NCBI GenBank assembly: GCA_036172665.1
Contig: CM069874.1
Coordinates: 49,272,707 to 49,336,706, forward strand
Origin: Prosopocoilus inquinatus
Taxonomy: Eukaryota > Arthropoda > Insecta > Coleoptera > Lucanidae
Direction: 5' to 3'
Length of the DNA stretch: 64,000 nt
Notes under the pieces: generated by a model
What the model was told of the DNA's origin: nothing
What the model saw: only the letters and a program-made list of their open reading frames with translations
The model's database searches: none
Program-made: the position numbers and the translations under genes
Part shown: piece by piece, positions 46,371 through 58,479 of the stretch
Numbering within the stretch: position 1 is the first letter of the stretch
How the letters are laid out: every line of letters begins with the position of its first letter

Positions 46371-47129
46371 ATTTTTAAAGACTTTTTATACAATTTTTGT
46401 CGGAAAAGAGTCGACTTCAATTAAATTATTTCAATCTTTAGAGCACAATCTGCGAGCTCTATCTTATAGCTCGACGCGAAACAAGAAACCTCTACCAACT
46501 CTAACACTTATTAAATTGAGCCTTGAGGCTAACAATTTATAAAGCACCAAAGCAGGGCGGGTACAAAAACACATGTCCCTTAAATTTCTTTTATTTATTG
46601 TACCAGTATTTACCAAGAAAATATGATTATCAAAAACATAAAAATTGTAAAAGGTGTATTAAAAACCAACAAAATTAAGAAATGACAAGAAAAATAAAAT
46701 GTTTAAATACAAAAATAAAACTAATTGTAACTTTTATTCTTTTATTAAGTAGGTACCCCTACTTACTTTGTAATATAAATTTGACTACTTCTTTTAATTC
46801 TGTTTTGATCAATAGAATAGGTACGACAACTATCATTTTTTAATAATTCTTTGGCGTGTAAAATACCGCAGCGTTTCTGGGGAAAGTCTATTTCTTATTT
46901 TGGTTTTATGTTCAAGTAATTAAGAAAAACTCCCGTTTTACGTTTGTAATATCTACAATCTATAAGATAGTGTGGTTTTCTCAGCTCAACACAGCGCACT
47001 GAAATAAAGGGTGACATAGTTTATTATGTTAATAACATGCGTTCATCTGAATTTGAGGTCAAATGATCGTTGAAATTGTTAAACTCATGTCGTGAATTAA
47101 ATCACACGGCTTACCTTTTAAATTGACAT
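46371..47129. other. unassigned AT-rich stretch before the LINE
   Basis: No RT or endonuclease motif could be read here. The LINE at 47130 may be truncated at its 5' side within this region. Confidence 0.4.
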
Positions 47130-48150
47130 TTGCCTAAAATAATACACAAATTTATGATAAACAGTTATCTTTATTTAAAAAATACCATTTGTTTTAACCC
47201 CACTGCGATAATAACATTTTTAGATATACACAGTCGTTTTAAGCACGATCTAAACCCGCTCTTATTAACAATACAGCATTTAAAGATCTTCACTTCACCG
47301 ACCATAGGTTAGTAAACGTTCAACTAAATTTAGCAGCTGCTGAAATTGTACCTAAATTTATTATTTGTCGTGATCATAAAAATTTGTCTTATTTGCCTTT
47401 TCGAGATACTTTGCTTTCTCTACCCTGGAGAAATTTATTTGACATAGAAGATGTAGACGATAGGCTCAATTTTTTAACAGAAAATATTCTAACTGTGTTG
47501 AACACTTTTGCCCCCCTGAGGAAAGTACGTATTACGAAAAGGGCGGCCCCTTGTCTAACAGATATATTACAAAATATTATGAAAATGCGTGATCAAGCAC
47601 CAGCCCGTTTTAAATTAACAAGAAATCCCACCCACTTGGACGAATACCGTAGTTTACGTAATTTTACGAATAAAGCAGTCATCAGCGAAAAACGCGCTTA
47701 TTTGGAAAGTCAATGCGGCACTACAAAATCTTGGAAAACTCTAACGAATTAGGAATTAATCGTAAAACAAACCGAACTGCCATTCCTGCCAACTTATGCA
47801 ATCCTAATGAAGTTAATGACTATTTTTTAAACGTTGCGCGTAATGGTCTAACACCGTGTGAAAAGCTCATTAGATTTTATCAAAATAATTTATTCAATCC
47901 GTTGTTGAAATTCGAATTTGCTACGTCTCGGTTGAGGACGTTGCTCGTATAATTAAATCTTTGAAATCAAATGCCATTGGGGTGGATCAGATTTCGAGAA
48001 AAATGCTGCTTACTTGTGTTCCTTATATTTTAACATATATTACTTTTTTTTATAAATAAGTGCATTACTTCAAATAAATTTCCCACGCTGTGGAAGGAAG
48101 CACTGGTTACACCTTTAATTAAAATACCCAGTCCAACGGAATACTCTGAT

Positions 48151-49467
48151 TTGCGACCAATAAGTGTGCTACCACTTTTTTCAAAGATTTTAGAAAAAAT
48201 ATTGAAAGCGCAACTCCTACAATTTGTGACTGGGGCAAACATTCTACCCGCCACACAATCAGGGTTTCATCCAGGTTTTAGCACGGTTTCGGCTTTATTA
48301 AAAGTAACAAGTGATATAATTAGAGCAGCAGATAAAGGAGATATTTCTATTTTAACAACTCTAGATTTCTCCAAAGCTTTTGACACCATCGGTCACCAAC
48401 TTCTTTGTTATAAACTGAGATGTTTCGGATTTCAAAGAAACTCTTTAAGTTTAATCAAATCCTTCTTGTTAGGTATATCGCAAAGGGTGGTGACTGATGG
48501 TAGCTCATCAGATTCTGGTGAAGTTATGTCAGGAGTACCTCAGGGATCTATGCTCGGTCCTTTCCTTTACCTAATTTATACCGCTGATTTTCAGAAGAAT
48601 CTCAAAATATGCAAAAGTCACTTCTATGCAGACGACACTCAAATATACGCCAGTTTTAACATCGCAGATATAAAAAATTACGAAAATTTAATTAACTGCG
48701 ATTTGAATGAATTAATAATTTTCTCTAAATCACACTGTTTAAATATCAACCCGCACAAATCTTCTGCGATTATATTTGGTCCACTTAAAGCCCGCCAGAG
48801 GACCAAAGACGACATAAGTATTTTTATAGATAACTTTAAATTAAATTTTTCAGCAGAAGTTAAAAGTTTAGGTATTATATTGGATTACGAACTAAGATTT
48901 AGATCACATGTAAGCAAACTTATTCGGCGCGCTTACGGTACACTGCGATCTCTTTATACCAACAAAAGTTTTTTAAACCTGAAAACTAAAACTCTATTAT
49001 GCGAGTCTTTAGTTTTATCTTTATTTAACTACTGCGATGTCGTCTATAGCCCGTGTCTGGATAATATTACCGAATTTAGGATACAAAAAGCACAAAACTC
49101 TTGCGTGCGCGTTATTTTAGGTCTGTGTAGAAGTGACCATATTTCGCCTGGTTTAAGGTCACTTAATTGGCTGAATATGAAAAATAGACGACAGCTTCAT
49201 TTAGGCTGCATAATACATAAAATTATAATTACAGATAATCCATCATATCTTCTCGATTGCTTAACTCCACGATGGGTAATCCACGGAGGTGAATTGCGCA
49301 AAACTGCTAATCTGACGGTTCCCCAACATTCAACTGCCTTTTTTACGAGACCTTTTGCTTATACTGCACCCAAAAATTATAATAAAATTCCTGATAATAT
49401 GAAGTCCATGCCTCCGTTGGCTTTCAAATACAACTTGAAGAAAATAACTTTACTGGAGCAGGGATAA
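48151..49467 (+). CDS. reverse transcriptase portion of LINE ORF2 (interrupted upstream)
   Basis: This 438-codon stretch has all RT catalytic motifs intact. LDFSKAFDT at residues 71-79 is motif A, with Asp 72. SGVPQGSMLGP at 127-137 is motif B. YADD at 159-162 is motif C. The thumb follows (VKSLGIILDYELRF, residues 238-250), then the region LLCESLVLSLFNYCDVVYS, the LRSLNWLNMKNRRQLH block and a YNKIPDNM end. It acts, in the family, as target-primed reverse transcriptase. The frame is open further upstream to about 48055, including PTLWKEALVTPLIK, so 48151 (TTG) is not a real start. The upstream protein is separated by a one-base slip in a T8 tract. It is unlikely to be active as it stands. Confidence 0.9.
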   Translation: MRPISVLPLFSKILEKILKAQLLQFVTGANILPATQSGFHPGFSTVSALLKVTSDIIRAADKGDISILTTLDFSKAFDTIGHQLLCYKLRCFGFQRNSLSLIKSFLLGISQRVVTDGSSSDSGEVMSGVPQGSMLGPFLYLIYTADFQKNLKICKSHFYADDTQIYASFNIADIKNYENLINCDLNELIIFSKSHCLNINPHKSSAIIFGPLKARQRTKDDISIFIDNFKLNFSAEVKSLGIILDYELRFRSHVSKLIRRAYGTLRSLYTNKSFLNLKTKTLLCESLVLSLFNYCDVVYSPCLDNITEFRIQKAQNSCVRVILGLCRSDHISPGLRSLNWLNMKNRRQLHLGCIIHKIIITDNPSYLLDCLTPRWVIHGGELRKTANLTVPQHSTAFFTRPFAYTAPKNYNKIPDNMKSMPPLAFKYNLKKITLLEQG

Positions 49468-49684
49468 ACAATAAATTTTTATTTAACTTTCTTTCATATA
49501 AATATAAATTTAGAAAATTCAATTTACATTGATTTAACTTTATTTTCATTTATCATTCTGTAGCACGAATCATTCAATTATTTAATTACAATTGTGGTTA
49601 GGTGGAAGAGCGCCCAGGCGAATCTCGCCACAATTTCTTTTGTCTTGTGAATTTTCATTTTCATACATTTCCCTAATAAAGGCA

Positions 49685-49685
<1 letters not shown>

Positions 49686-49761
<76 letters not shown>

Positions 49762-49762
49762 T
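49686..49762 (+). repeat. (ATT)n microsatellite, about 25 units
   Basis: A pure TTA/ATT run of about 77 bases ends the LINE. Its purity fits a recent insertion or later slippage growth. Confidence 0.95.
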
Positions 49763-50772
49763 TACGAATACGTACTTCTAGGTTAGAAACAAACACGTTT
49801 GACACACGCCAGTAAACAGGCTGCGTGTTGACGTATACGCTACGACATACGTACACAGCCGTCAAAGCTCACTAGACCACAAATTTAAATGAACACATAT
49901 TACTTACATAATTTTGTACTTTTAAGGCATTTTCGACTAACCACTCTGAGAGTATCTCCATCCTCCGTTTCTACATGAGGATAAAACAAGACAGAGATAC
50001 TTTTAGAGCGCATATGAAGAATTATTCGAAAACGCCATAAGTTATCGCTAATAGAGGCAGCATCAAAAACTTTAATATTCTTTATCTTATTTCTTTTATT
50101 TAAATAATACTTTATCCTTTGAAGAATTTGTTCAATGTTCCCCAGATTTTGGCAAAAAAATATAAAAATACATTTTTTCCCTCTGAATTCCCTAGATCTA
50201 GCGAAAATTCCCTAAATATGGCAACCCTGACTTATGAGTGTGCTGAAGAGGGTAGCTTAGCTGTCGCAATACGTATCTGCGGATACACACTTATTGTGGT
50301 AAGACATTCTTCATTTTATTTATTTCTGCCTCTTCCTACTATTATGAACTTGTAGGTAAAAGAAAGCGATTTATTCCCATTAACATGAGAAGAAGAAGAA
50401 GAAAAGCAAATTTTATTCTTTTACTTTTATTTAAATATTTTCCATGGATATAAACGAATAAAAGCTAACCACTCGTAAGAGCTAAATGCCAAATGCCCAA
50501 TTTCCGATTCTCATCTTGTATAAAACTGAGAAAATAAAAAAAAAATCTTCGAGTCAGACTTAAAGGTTTTAGGTACAGGTACTCTGCAGCCCTGCTTATA
50601 TCGGTTTCCAATATATTTGGAAATGTAAAGGATCGGATATTTAGTACGCAGAGTTGCATTGTTTTTATAAAAATTTGTTGCAATTAAATATTATAATGAA
50701 TCATAATGCGTATCTACAAAGTTAGAGTGAATAACGCAGGCTGAAAATTTCTTCGAATTTTGTTTGCACATG
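49763..50772. other. unassigned stretch
   Basis: No domain-bearing frame. A 78-codon frame at 50119 and a 72-codon minus frame at 50465 show nothing recognisable. Confidence 0.4.
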
Positions 50773-50886
50773 GTACAGTCGCCATCAAGCTAATCGTGAC
50801 CGATTGACAGTTCTGTGACCCTTACCAGCGTCAATAAGTGTGCCGCTAGGTCACAGCGGTCTCGATTAGGATGATCGCGACTGTAC
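50773..50886. mobile_element. 114-bp hairpin MITE, GTACAGTCGC ends
   Basis: The ends GTACAGTCGCCATC and GATCGCGACTGTAC are inverted. Pairing continues with CTAATCG and CGATTAG, then GGTCACAG near the right arm with CTGTGACC on the left. No frame, and no target duplication that I can be sure of. Confidence 0.75.
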
Positions 50887-51499
50887 GACGCGCAGGCGCG
50901 CATCCGCAGAAGAATGAAACCGAAGTTAAGCATATTTTTTGCATAGCAAATGCAGTATCTGATGCCCCAGTTACGCAAGAATCCAAACGGGAAAAAAATG
51001 CATAAAAATTCGGACAGGAAACGCAATGCGATCATTCTGGTGCAGTGGCTCATGACCAAATTAAATACTTGCTGCGATTCTCATTGAAGTATATTATTTA
51101 ATTAATTCTTTTTAATCAGTCGGTTTCCTCAGTTTGGAATTAATTTCGGGAAAAGAAGGTATAATTTTTGACTGCATGTTTGTTTCTTTTTTTAAAGAAA
51201 TCAAATTAAATCGTACACGAATATTTTTTTATTAATTTAATTTAAATTCTAGATCAAGAAACATTTCAGCTCCGCGTTGATGAGTTGGAACAAAAATCTG
51301 TTTTGCGTATATTTGTATTGTAAGATAAGTTCACGTTTTTTTATAGGAGTATATTGTTATATTAAAAAATGAGTATTTTTTTTGAGATAATCTCCTAAGT
51401 AAAACCTTCATTCCATTTGAAATCCAAGGAGAGTAAAAATCAATCTAAATATTTTCGACATTTCCGAAAAAACAGTTAAAACGCCATTCGAGCAACCTA
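50887..51499. other. unassigned AT-rich stretch
   Basis: Nothing recognised between the MITE and the dispersed repeat. Confidence 0.4.
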
Positions 51500-51665
51500 G
51501 GAAAACAAATTGGAGAATCGATTTCTGGCTTTTATCTAAACCAGAGAACGCTACTCACAAAGAAAATCGAGATCCAACTTTGTATGGATTATTTAAAAGA
51601 ACTGGGAACAAAAGGTGATTCAAAGTGGGTTTCCAACCCCCGTCTGCACGTTCTTGCATCAGTGA
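51500..51665. repeat. dispersed repeat, copy 3 of the 19600 family
   Basis: Shares AATCGATTTCTGGCTT and AAACCAG with the 41-kb copy and AAAAGAACTGGGAACAAAAG with the 19-kb copy. Family unknown. Confidence 0.5.
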
Positions 51666-51719
51666 TTACACCAAGGTTCCTCACATGAACTTCGTAAGTT
51701 ACGATTTAACCGTTCATTG

Positions 51720-52196
51720 TAAAATTCTGTTTCCAAACAATCTCAATTCCTGCAGCTTATAAAGCTGAACAATTCTAAGTCCATATTTAAATTATGATAA
51801 CTTTGTTGAATGTCATGAGAGGAAAATGATAAATAGAGCTGAAAATCATCAGCGTATAAATGAACTGTACAATGACCCAGCTGGTTAAGAACATAACTCA
51901 TGTAAACGGAGTAGAGCAAGGGACTCAAGGCAGAGCGCTATGGAACCACAGTAGTCAAGAGAGCGGGATTCGACTTTGTCTCATTAACACCACTTTCTGA
52001 CTTCTTGCAATTAAATAGTCTCTCAGCAGAGCGCGTGCATGTACTCCAAGGACAACCTCATGAAGTATTACATCCAGTAATTTATAATTTAATGTATCGA
52101 ATGCCTTGGAGTAATCCAGAAATATGTAACGTAATGTCATCAGTTACGGAAAGCAATGCTGTCGCAGAGCCATGCCCAGGTCTAAAATTAGATTGT
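51720..52196 (-). pseudogene. LINE reverse transcriptase fragment
   Basis: Minus-strand motifs in order are FRPGHGSATALLSVTDDIT (motif 2a), then after a shift YIFLDYSKAFDTLNYKLL (motif A, Asp intact), then LSPLLYSVYMSYVLN where motif B's GxPQGS has decayed, then CTVHLYADDFQLYLSF (motif C with YADD intact). It ends soon after. The frames differ and a stop separates A from B. About 150 codons survive. The family resembles the CR1/Jockey group by motif wording. Confidence 0.8.
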
Positions 52197-52224
52197 GTAA
52201 CAGGAATGATATTATTTTCAGAAA

Positions 52225-52400
52225 AAAAATTGAAGCAATTGAAGCAAGTTTATGTACGTCCCAGTATCGTATATTCTGGCAGAAGTAGTAGCAAAAAATC
52301 GTCCGGTGGCCTTGACCCGGGGCGTTGGCCAGAGGATGTTATTGTGCACCAGCATATCTTGGGCTTCTAGTGACTAGCGGCAGTGATGAAAAGCACTGTA
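52225..52400 (+). pseudogene. Copia-like remnant related to 17582-17640
   Basis: The segment 52272-52338 aligns with 17582-17637 and shares an identical 22-base stretch (52317-52338 against 17616-17637). In this copy an ILAEVVAKNRP translation recalls the WAEAVxTAxYxxNR segment of Copia integrases. The evidence is the shared sequence plus a weak motif, so the assignment is tentative. Confidence 0.35.
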
Positions 52401-54130
52401 CAGGAGTTATATTCTGCATTTACTGTGAATGGGAATTCAGTTAATAGAATTCCTAACCAGGTGGTGGCATTGAGCTATCCAGAATAGTCTGACATGACAC
52501 GATGTCAATGGACCGGAACGGAATGGTGTTTGACACTCACATGGTCGCTGTCTTCAATTGATCCTGAGAACGTACGCTTAGGAGGCAAGGTATGCTAATA
52601 TCCATCAGCGTTGGAAAGGGGGGGGGGGAGGTTATATCTACAGGTGAATGTGAAGGTTAATGCACGCAAAGATAAGAAGTCGACATGCAAACATGCCTTC
52701 CCCAGTGTCCAATATCACTGTGAGGGAGCTACAGCTTCTGGAGTGGGCGGGGCCGGGTAAACTGCACCGGTAAGTGAAATGCTCCATATTACTGAATTGA
52801 TACTCGTAAAGGGTTATTTGTAATTTGCATGGTCCTTATATCGAACCTGAATGCAATGCCTGGAAGCTAAGACGTTTACTCTCAGCACCTGTTGCAGTCA
52901 GGGAAGCGAGAAAGAAAGAACACGGGGAATGAGAGACCTAACTAACAGTGAGCGAATGTTTATTGTAACTTCGTTCTCCGATAGAACTGTTTGTCAATAA
53001 TATTTAAACAAAACAAAAAAATTTAGCCAACAACAGAAAATAGCCACAATAGCTAGCATTTTATTTGAAATTTTATAAGGTAGCTTAAAATAGAAAAATT
53101 TCAGGACTTCTCCTTTTCGATTTTATGGTACCTCCGGAACAACAAATGACTGATTCACATATTCGATATTTTCACTTGTATACAACTTGCGTTCAAAATT
53201 CCTTGACGTACCTGTCGTGTTATTATGATTTTCTAAAACAATTCTTCGTTGAAATGAAAACAAAAATTTTATGTTATATTTCCACTGCTTATGCAAATTA
53301 CGTGATGTAATAGGCAAAGACCAAAAGGCAGGAGCATGCGCACAACAAAATAAATTGTTTTCTTTTTAATGCAAGTGCTCCTGGTGGTTTCCAGGACTGT
53401 CCTCGCGAAAACCCGAGAAAACCCTATTGTAAACGTCCCGGTTTTATGAACGTTTAATATCTGAGACTGTACGTAAACTAAGTCATTGGCCTTGTAATTT
53501 AAAAAATAATGGCGAATATAGCAGTGCTAAAGCTGCGGAGCATAAATGCAATGTTTACATCAGCCGCTCCTTTACCGTTTTATGATGCAAACAGATGCGT
53601 ATTTCGTTTCCAACCTAAACATTGTCAACGTCAGACAGACAGAATGTTTGCATTGCAAACCAAATGATGCACATCCGTTGCAAATATTGTTTAAAGAAAT
53701 GCTTTTCTGCAAGTTTATTATTCCCAACAAAATTTCTTTTTGTACTCAATCAACCATAAGTAAATCAATCGGGCGAACGAAAAAATCGATTTGCGCTTAA
53801 TTTATGTTGCGCGGAACATTAGTTTTGATTGATATTTATGCGTGTTTTATAACTAGCGTGCGATTTACGTACGTGCTAATGGCAACATTAAACGAATTTT
53901 AAATATGTGCGAGGCGTCATACGGGGGCTGCTTATTTTCATTTCTGTATAGTTATTAATTGGGTTTATTTCTCGCGGCGAAATAAAAGCAAATAATTCAC
54001 CCGCGTAGGCGGAAAGGTGATCGATCTAATACAGAAGGAAAAAAATAACAACAATAAGAAATCTGCATATTATATGGGTGTCCAACGAGTGCCGCGGTCT
54101 TCTCTACCGCCTAAAGTATACAAGATAGAA
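52401..54130. other. unassigned stretch
   Basis: Contains a run of about 12 G at 52619-52630 and several short frames on both strands (53123-53317 against 53125-53310) that exclude each other. The block 53340-54100 is more balanced in composition. No gene is supported. Confidence 0.4.
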
Positions 54131-55804
54131 AAGAAATTCAAACGATCTGAGGTGTAACTCAGTCAGCTCTATTTTCTAAAATTATTTTTGGCTGTACAGG
54201 GTGTTCAGTAACTGAAAGCCAAACCAAAGTAATATTTTTTCTTTAATGAAACATCCAGTATATTTTTACATATTTCGAAAGTACACATAACGAGTAGGTA
54301 ATAACCAAAAATTTCGGAAGTTTTATTTAAGAGTTTTTAAGATATTAATGATAGTGTACAAAAAATGCTCTACTTTGAGCTCTTATAGTTTGATTATTTA
54401 ATTACATTTAATCGCGATTTTTTGTAGGTGATCAATACAATATCTCATCTACAGAAATTTCACAACAGATTCAATCTATTAATTATTATGTGTACAGGGT
54501 GTTGAGTTTTGGAAAAGTTAATTTTATATATATATATTTATATATATATATTTAAACTCCTGTGAAACACTGCCTTAATGAGCTTTCATAAAACGCCAAA
54601 TGTTTTTGTCCAAAACGAACAAATCGCGAAACAACAATTGCTCTTTTTTTTAATAAAATATTGACATTTATTAGCCTTTTCGACCCGTCCTTCTGTTTTA
54701 TATAGTTAGTTAATTTAATTAATAAATTAGAAAATAACAAAATAATGTACAAATTAAGAACCATGAGTATTAAATTAGAAATTAACAGAAAACAATGAAC
54801 GAATTAAGAGTGACAAGGAACCATTGGATCTAGAAAAAGTATATTAAAAATTCAAATTGTTTTTCAGCTTCTTGTAAATACTTCTTACTTCTTGTAATCT
54901 TGACGCCAAAAGACAGTTTTGGTTGCTTTCTCCTATTAGGTGTGGCACGTCACGTAACTTTTCATTATTAAAATCCATTTTGTTAACACAAAAAGAAGTA
55001 CAAATTTGTAAAAGTAGTGTGTCACTAATCTAAACAATTGTTCTGTGAATTAAAAATTCATGGCAACTGGTTTCATATTTTCTAGCAAACGGCAACGTAA
55101 TTTTAAATTTAATTTTTTTAATTATTTTAAGAAAGTTATTTAAATATTTCAAAAGTAAAGGAAAATAGGAATTAATTTAATAGGACCGTATTCAATTACT
55201 CTGAACACAAAATAAAAAAATATTCATTGATTTATCATCTAACTGAAACAGAAAAACCCGACGAAAAGGGTAAATAATGATAATATTGAAAGAAAAAAAA
55301 TATTTCATTGCTGCCTCGGGATTTCTTCAGTTTAGACAAAAACATTTGGCGTTTTATGAAAGCTCATTAAGGCAGTGTTTTACAAGAGTTTAGACATACA
55401 GGGTGTTCCATTTGAAAATTTTGAGAAAAATTAACTTTTTCAAAACTCAACACCTTGTACACATAATAACTAATACATTGAATCTGTTGTTAAATTTCAG
55501 TAGATGAGATACTGTGTTGATTACCTACAAAAATTCACGATGAAATGTAAATAAATAATCAAACTATAAGAGCTCAAAATAGAGCATTTTTTTGTACACT
55601 ATCATTAATATCTTAAAAACTCTTAAAAAAAACTTTTGGTTATTACCTACTCGTTATGCGTACTTTAGAAATATGTAAAAATATGTGTGTGGGTGTTAAA
55701 TATTACTTTGGTTTGGCTCTCAGTTACTGAACACCCTGAACAGCCAAAAATAATTTTAGAAAATAGAGCTGACTGAGTTACACCTCAGCTCGTTTGAATT
55801 TCTT
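54131..55804. mobile_element. 1.67-kb palindromic element with multiple CAGGGTG ends
   Basis: The left arm 54131-54612 and right arm 55335-55804 are inverted copies. Paired landmarks are AAGAAATTCAAACG and its inverse at 55790, CAGTCAGCTCTATTTTCTAA and its inverse, the AGAGCTCAAA block, and CGCCAAATGTTTTTGTC with its inverse. TACAGGGTGTTCAG at 54198 and TACAGGGTGTTGAG at 54493, with their counterparts, lie inside the arms, so the palindrome is larger than one MITE. A TA-rich tract near 54530 replaces a TACAGGGTGTTCC segment present only in the right arm. The 720-bp loop has a weak 70-codon frame only. Confidence 0.85.
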
Positions 55805-57224
55805 CAGCGAACTTCCCCCGATCACAAGCATTCCCGCTCTACAAAATGGGGGTATTCGCCTAAGTATTTCTCGGCCTTGCTAATCTAACAGAGTTATAGT
55901 CCTTGACATGTCAGAGAATTTTTCTCAAAAGTTTTTGACCCTATCTCTATTAATAAGAAAGTTGTTAAAGAAATGCGGAAATATGACACACTTTGTAAAC
56001 AAATTTACGAAAAAGGATACAAGAACATGTCAATTTAAAGTCGATTTATCAAATCATTAGCACAATACTTCGTTGATCCTGTGTTGACCTCAAAGTGTTA
56101 AAGTATAATCCTTCATCTTTCGTAATCCACAAAGTGTTCTCTGCTCTGGAAAACGCAAAGCGAAAAACAAAATCAAAAACATAACCGGCTCTTAATTCAA
56201 TTAAAAATTCCATTACTCACTCGCCATTTATAAATTGAATTAATCCGAACTTTTTAACTTTGTCATGCAAAACCGTGCGGAATAATATTACACAGCACAT
56301 TAATCGCACGCCTGTTTTCAACAAAGTTGCACTCCGCTGACAGCACCCAGTAATAAGCTGCAACATTGTCGTTAGTACCAACATGATTAATATCAGAATC
56401 GCTTCGTAACTTGTTCTACCTACCATGGTACAAATGGACTGTCATGCAAAGCAAAAGAAGAAAAAAGAAATCAATTCACTTCTTAGCCTCGTTCCTCCGG
56501 TCGACGAGGAACCTCACGTTATCTGAGCAATTATCACGTTCCACCTTGACAAACTTATTAATTGTTGTTGCAACGATGCCTGAATGTGAATGAAAAAGGA
56601 AAGTTACCGTGAAGATTTCGTACAAAAAAATAAATCAAAGCCTCCAGTAAAGGCAAGTGGATGTGATTGATACTTTGATACACAAAAGATTAATTTACCG
56701 TTGAGACTCATTATTCTCAGACAAAATAAGAGAAGACGGTCGAGAAAAAACAAAAAAATCATGACAAATGCAATTTTACTATAGAAAATTTCCTCTTGCT
56801 CGCGAGTTCTTACCGTTCAGACAAGGAAAGAAATTTCATTTGATTGCGCACAGGAGAAAGGCGTTTGCCCCATCAATCACTTCGTTAGAATTATTAAAGA
56901 AGGTCGAAGAATCACAGGAGAAATTTGTATCACGCAGAACGGTGTGGTTTTATTGTTAAAATAAATGGAGAAATTATTTCGAAAAACTTGGTCTCTATCT
57001 CGCTGATGAATATAATATTATGGCTGAAGTAATTGGACGAAATTTGGCATAAAGTGCTTAGACAACTTTTTTGCTTCGAAACTTATATGGTGAGACATAC
57101 TTTTACCTAAGCAAAAAATTATAAGGAAATTCGACCAGATGACAGGCCACCAACTGGTCAGGCTGAATGAATACAGTTAAATAAAAAAAAAAATCGAGTA
57201 CACTTTTTTCTGATTCAATTCGTC
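55805..57224. other. unassigned stretch
   Basis: Short frames at 56217-56426 (minus), 56411 and 56768 (plus) have no domain. Nothing else is recognised. Confidence 0.4.
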
Positions 57225-57425
57225 CGTGTCAGCGTCCCTTTTGATGTCAATGTGACAGATACTTTTATTGTCAAATACTTGGTCAAATATAACTTGTTTG
57301 ATAAATAAGATTTCACAGTAACAAAAAGGCAGATTTACACTGTCAAAAAATTGTAAAACGATATTCGATTTTTCATCTTGTTTGTACATCGGTATGTTAA
57401 CGCTGGTTAAAATAGCAATAAATAA
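57225..57425. repeat. dispersed repeat, copy B (partner at 27676-27850)
   Basis: Matches the 27-kb copy at TGTCAAYKTGACAGATA, CAAAAAATTGTAAAA and the following ATATTCGATTTT-like section. Same relative order, moderate divergence. Confidence 0.5.
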
Positions 57426-57525
57426 ACAGGATTGTTTTTTAATGAACCACCAAAAAAAAGCTGTATTCATAAGTTAAGAAAAAAAGTTCTTTAAAAAAAT
57501 TTATAATTAATAAGCTCCCAAAAAA

Positions 57526-58121
57526 ATATTGGGTGTCTCATACTCATAATCTAGGGAGGAGATTAAAAGGAGAGCTAGGGGAGATCAAATTAAAGAGTAT
57601 TTCTTAACAATTTTTTGGTAAAAACGGAATAACTAAAAAGTTACAAGAATTTAAAGCGAAATTAATTAAAATTAATAAAGTTACTCCCTGTAATAATATT
57701 TTACGTTTTAAAATCAAATTTGAGGCATTTACAATACACAACTATTAAAAAAAAATTTAGTCACGTTAAAGTTATGGCTATTTCATTTTCTCTTCTAATG
57801 CCCAAAAACGGGTTTTCATGTCGTTGTGCACCGCCTACTAATTAAAAACAAAACTACGAAACAGACTAACATGGACATTTTATGAATGGTGGTTTTGATA
57901 AATTTAGAGTTTATTTAATAATAAAGTTGCGTTTTGTGAAATAATTTTTATTAATTAAGAAGCTACAGGTGTAAATTAAAGAAGAAATTAAGAAAGTTAA
58001 GCTGCTGTAACTTTCTTATTATTGGGTTTTGGTCAAAAGCGAATAAAGAAAAAAGCTTTTATCTTGATGTCCTACAGCTGCCCTTTCAATTTTCTCCGTA
58101 GGTTGTGAGACACCCAGTATA
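57526..58121. mobile_element. MITE, TACTGGGTGTC family, copy 2
   Basis: The left end reads TATTGGGTGTCTCA and the right end GTGAGACACCCAGTA, followed by TA. The interior follows copy 1 at 3344-3926, including TTTTGGTAAAAACGGAATAA, ATGAATGGTGGTT and ATTGGGTTTTGGTCAAAAGC. About 596 bp. The frame seen in copy 1 is broken here. Confidence 0.8.
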
Positions 58122-58479
58122 TTACGCCAGTGTGTAGGGATGAAAATACTGAGTGCGAAACCGTAACTTTTTTGATTCGAGAGTTTTCTTACGTTGTGTG
58201 GTGTTTACTATCCACACAAATAAAACTACAAAAGTTGACCGCGAAACTTATGTAATAGAGGGGACGCCGGCCCTAACATTGTTAATCCACTGAGAATGAA
58301 AAAAAAAACTAGATTTTTATAACGTTGCCGTTCATTAATAAAAGAAACAGCAATCAAAATAACTTAATTATTACACACCATCAACTTCAACTAGTTGATT
58401 TCTTACATATCGAAATTGCAAAATTGCTAAACATGGAATACATCAACGAATAAATTTTTTTAAAGATTTTTAGGGTGAG

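Larger units (their letters stand above)
47130..49762 (+). mobile_element. best-preserved LINE (CR1/Jockey-type), 5'-truncated, with (ATT)n tail
   Basis: The interval contains the endonuclease end (FTDHRLVNVQLNL, near 47300), then the linker (ENILTVLNTFAPLRKVRITK, then KRAYLESQC), then the EVNDYFLNVA block and an almost continuous RT. It closes with a short 3' UTR and AATAAAGGCATC before the (ATT)n. Frame breaks lie near 47300, 47745, 47930 and in a run of eight T at about 48043. The 5' endonuclease core is not present. Sequence quality is clearly better than that of the other LINEs in the window, so this is probably the youngest. Confidence 0.85.

Noticed and set aside
46180..46542. 120-codon frame with internal repeats as a novel repeat protein
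   Set aside because: The repetition comes from a 124-bp DNA duplication, which is not a multiple of three, and the unit is AT-rich non-coding in style.
49578..49865. Minus-strand frame with a long run of isoleucines
   Set aside because: It is the (ATT)n microsatellite read as codons.
53123..53317. Opposed frames of about 60 codons on both strands
   Set aside because: They exclude each other and neither has a domain.
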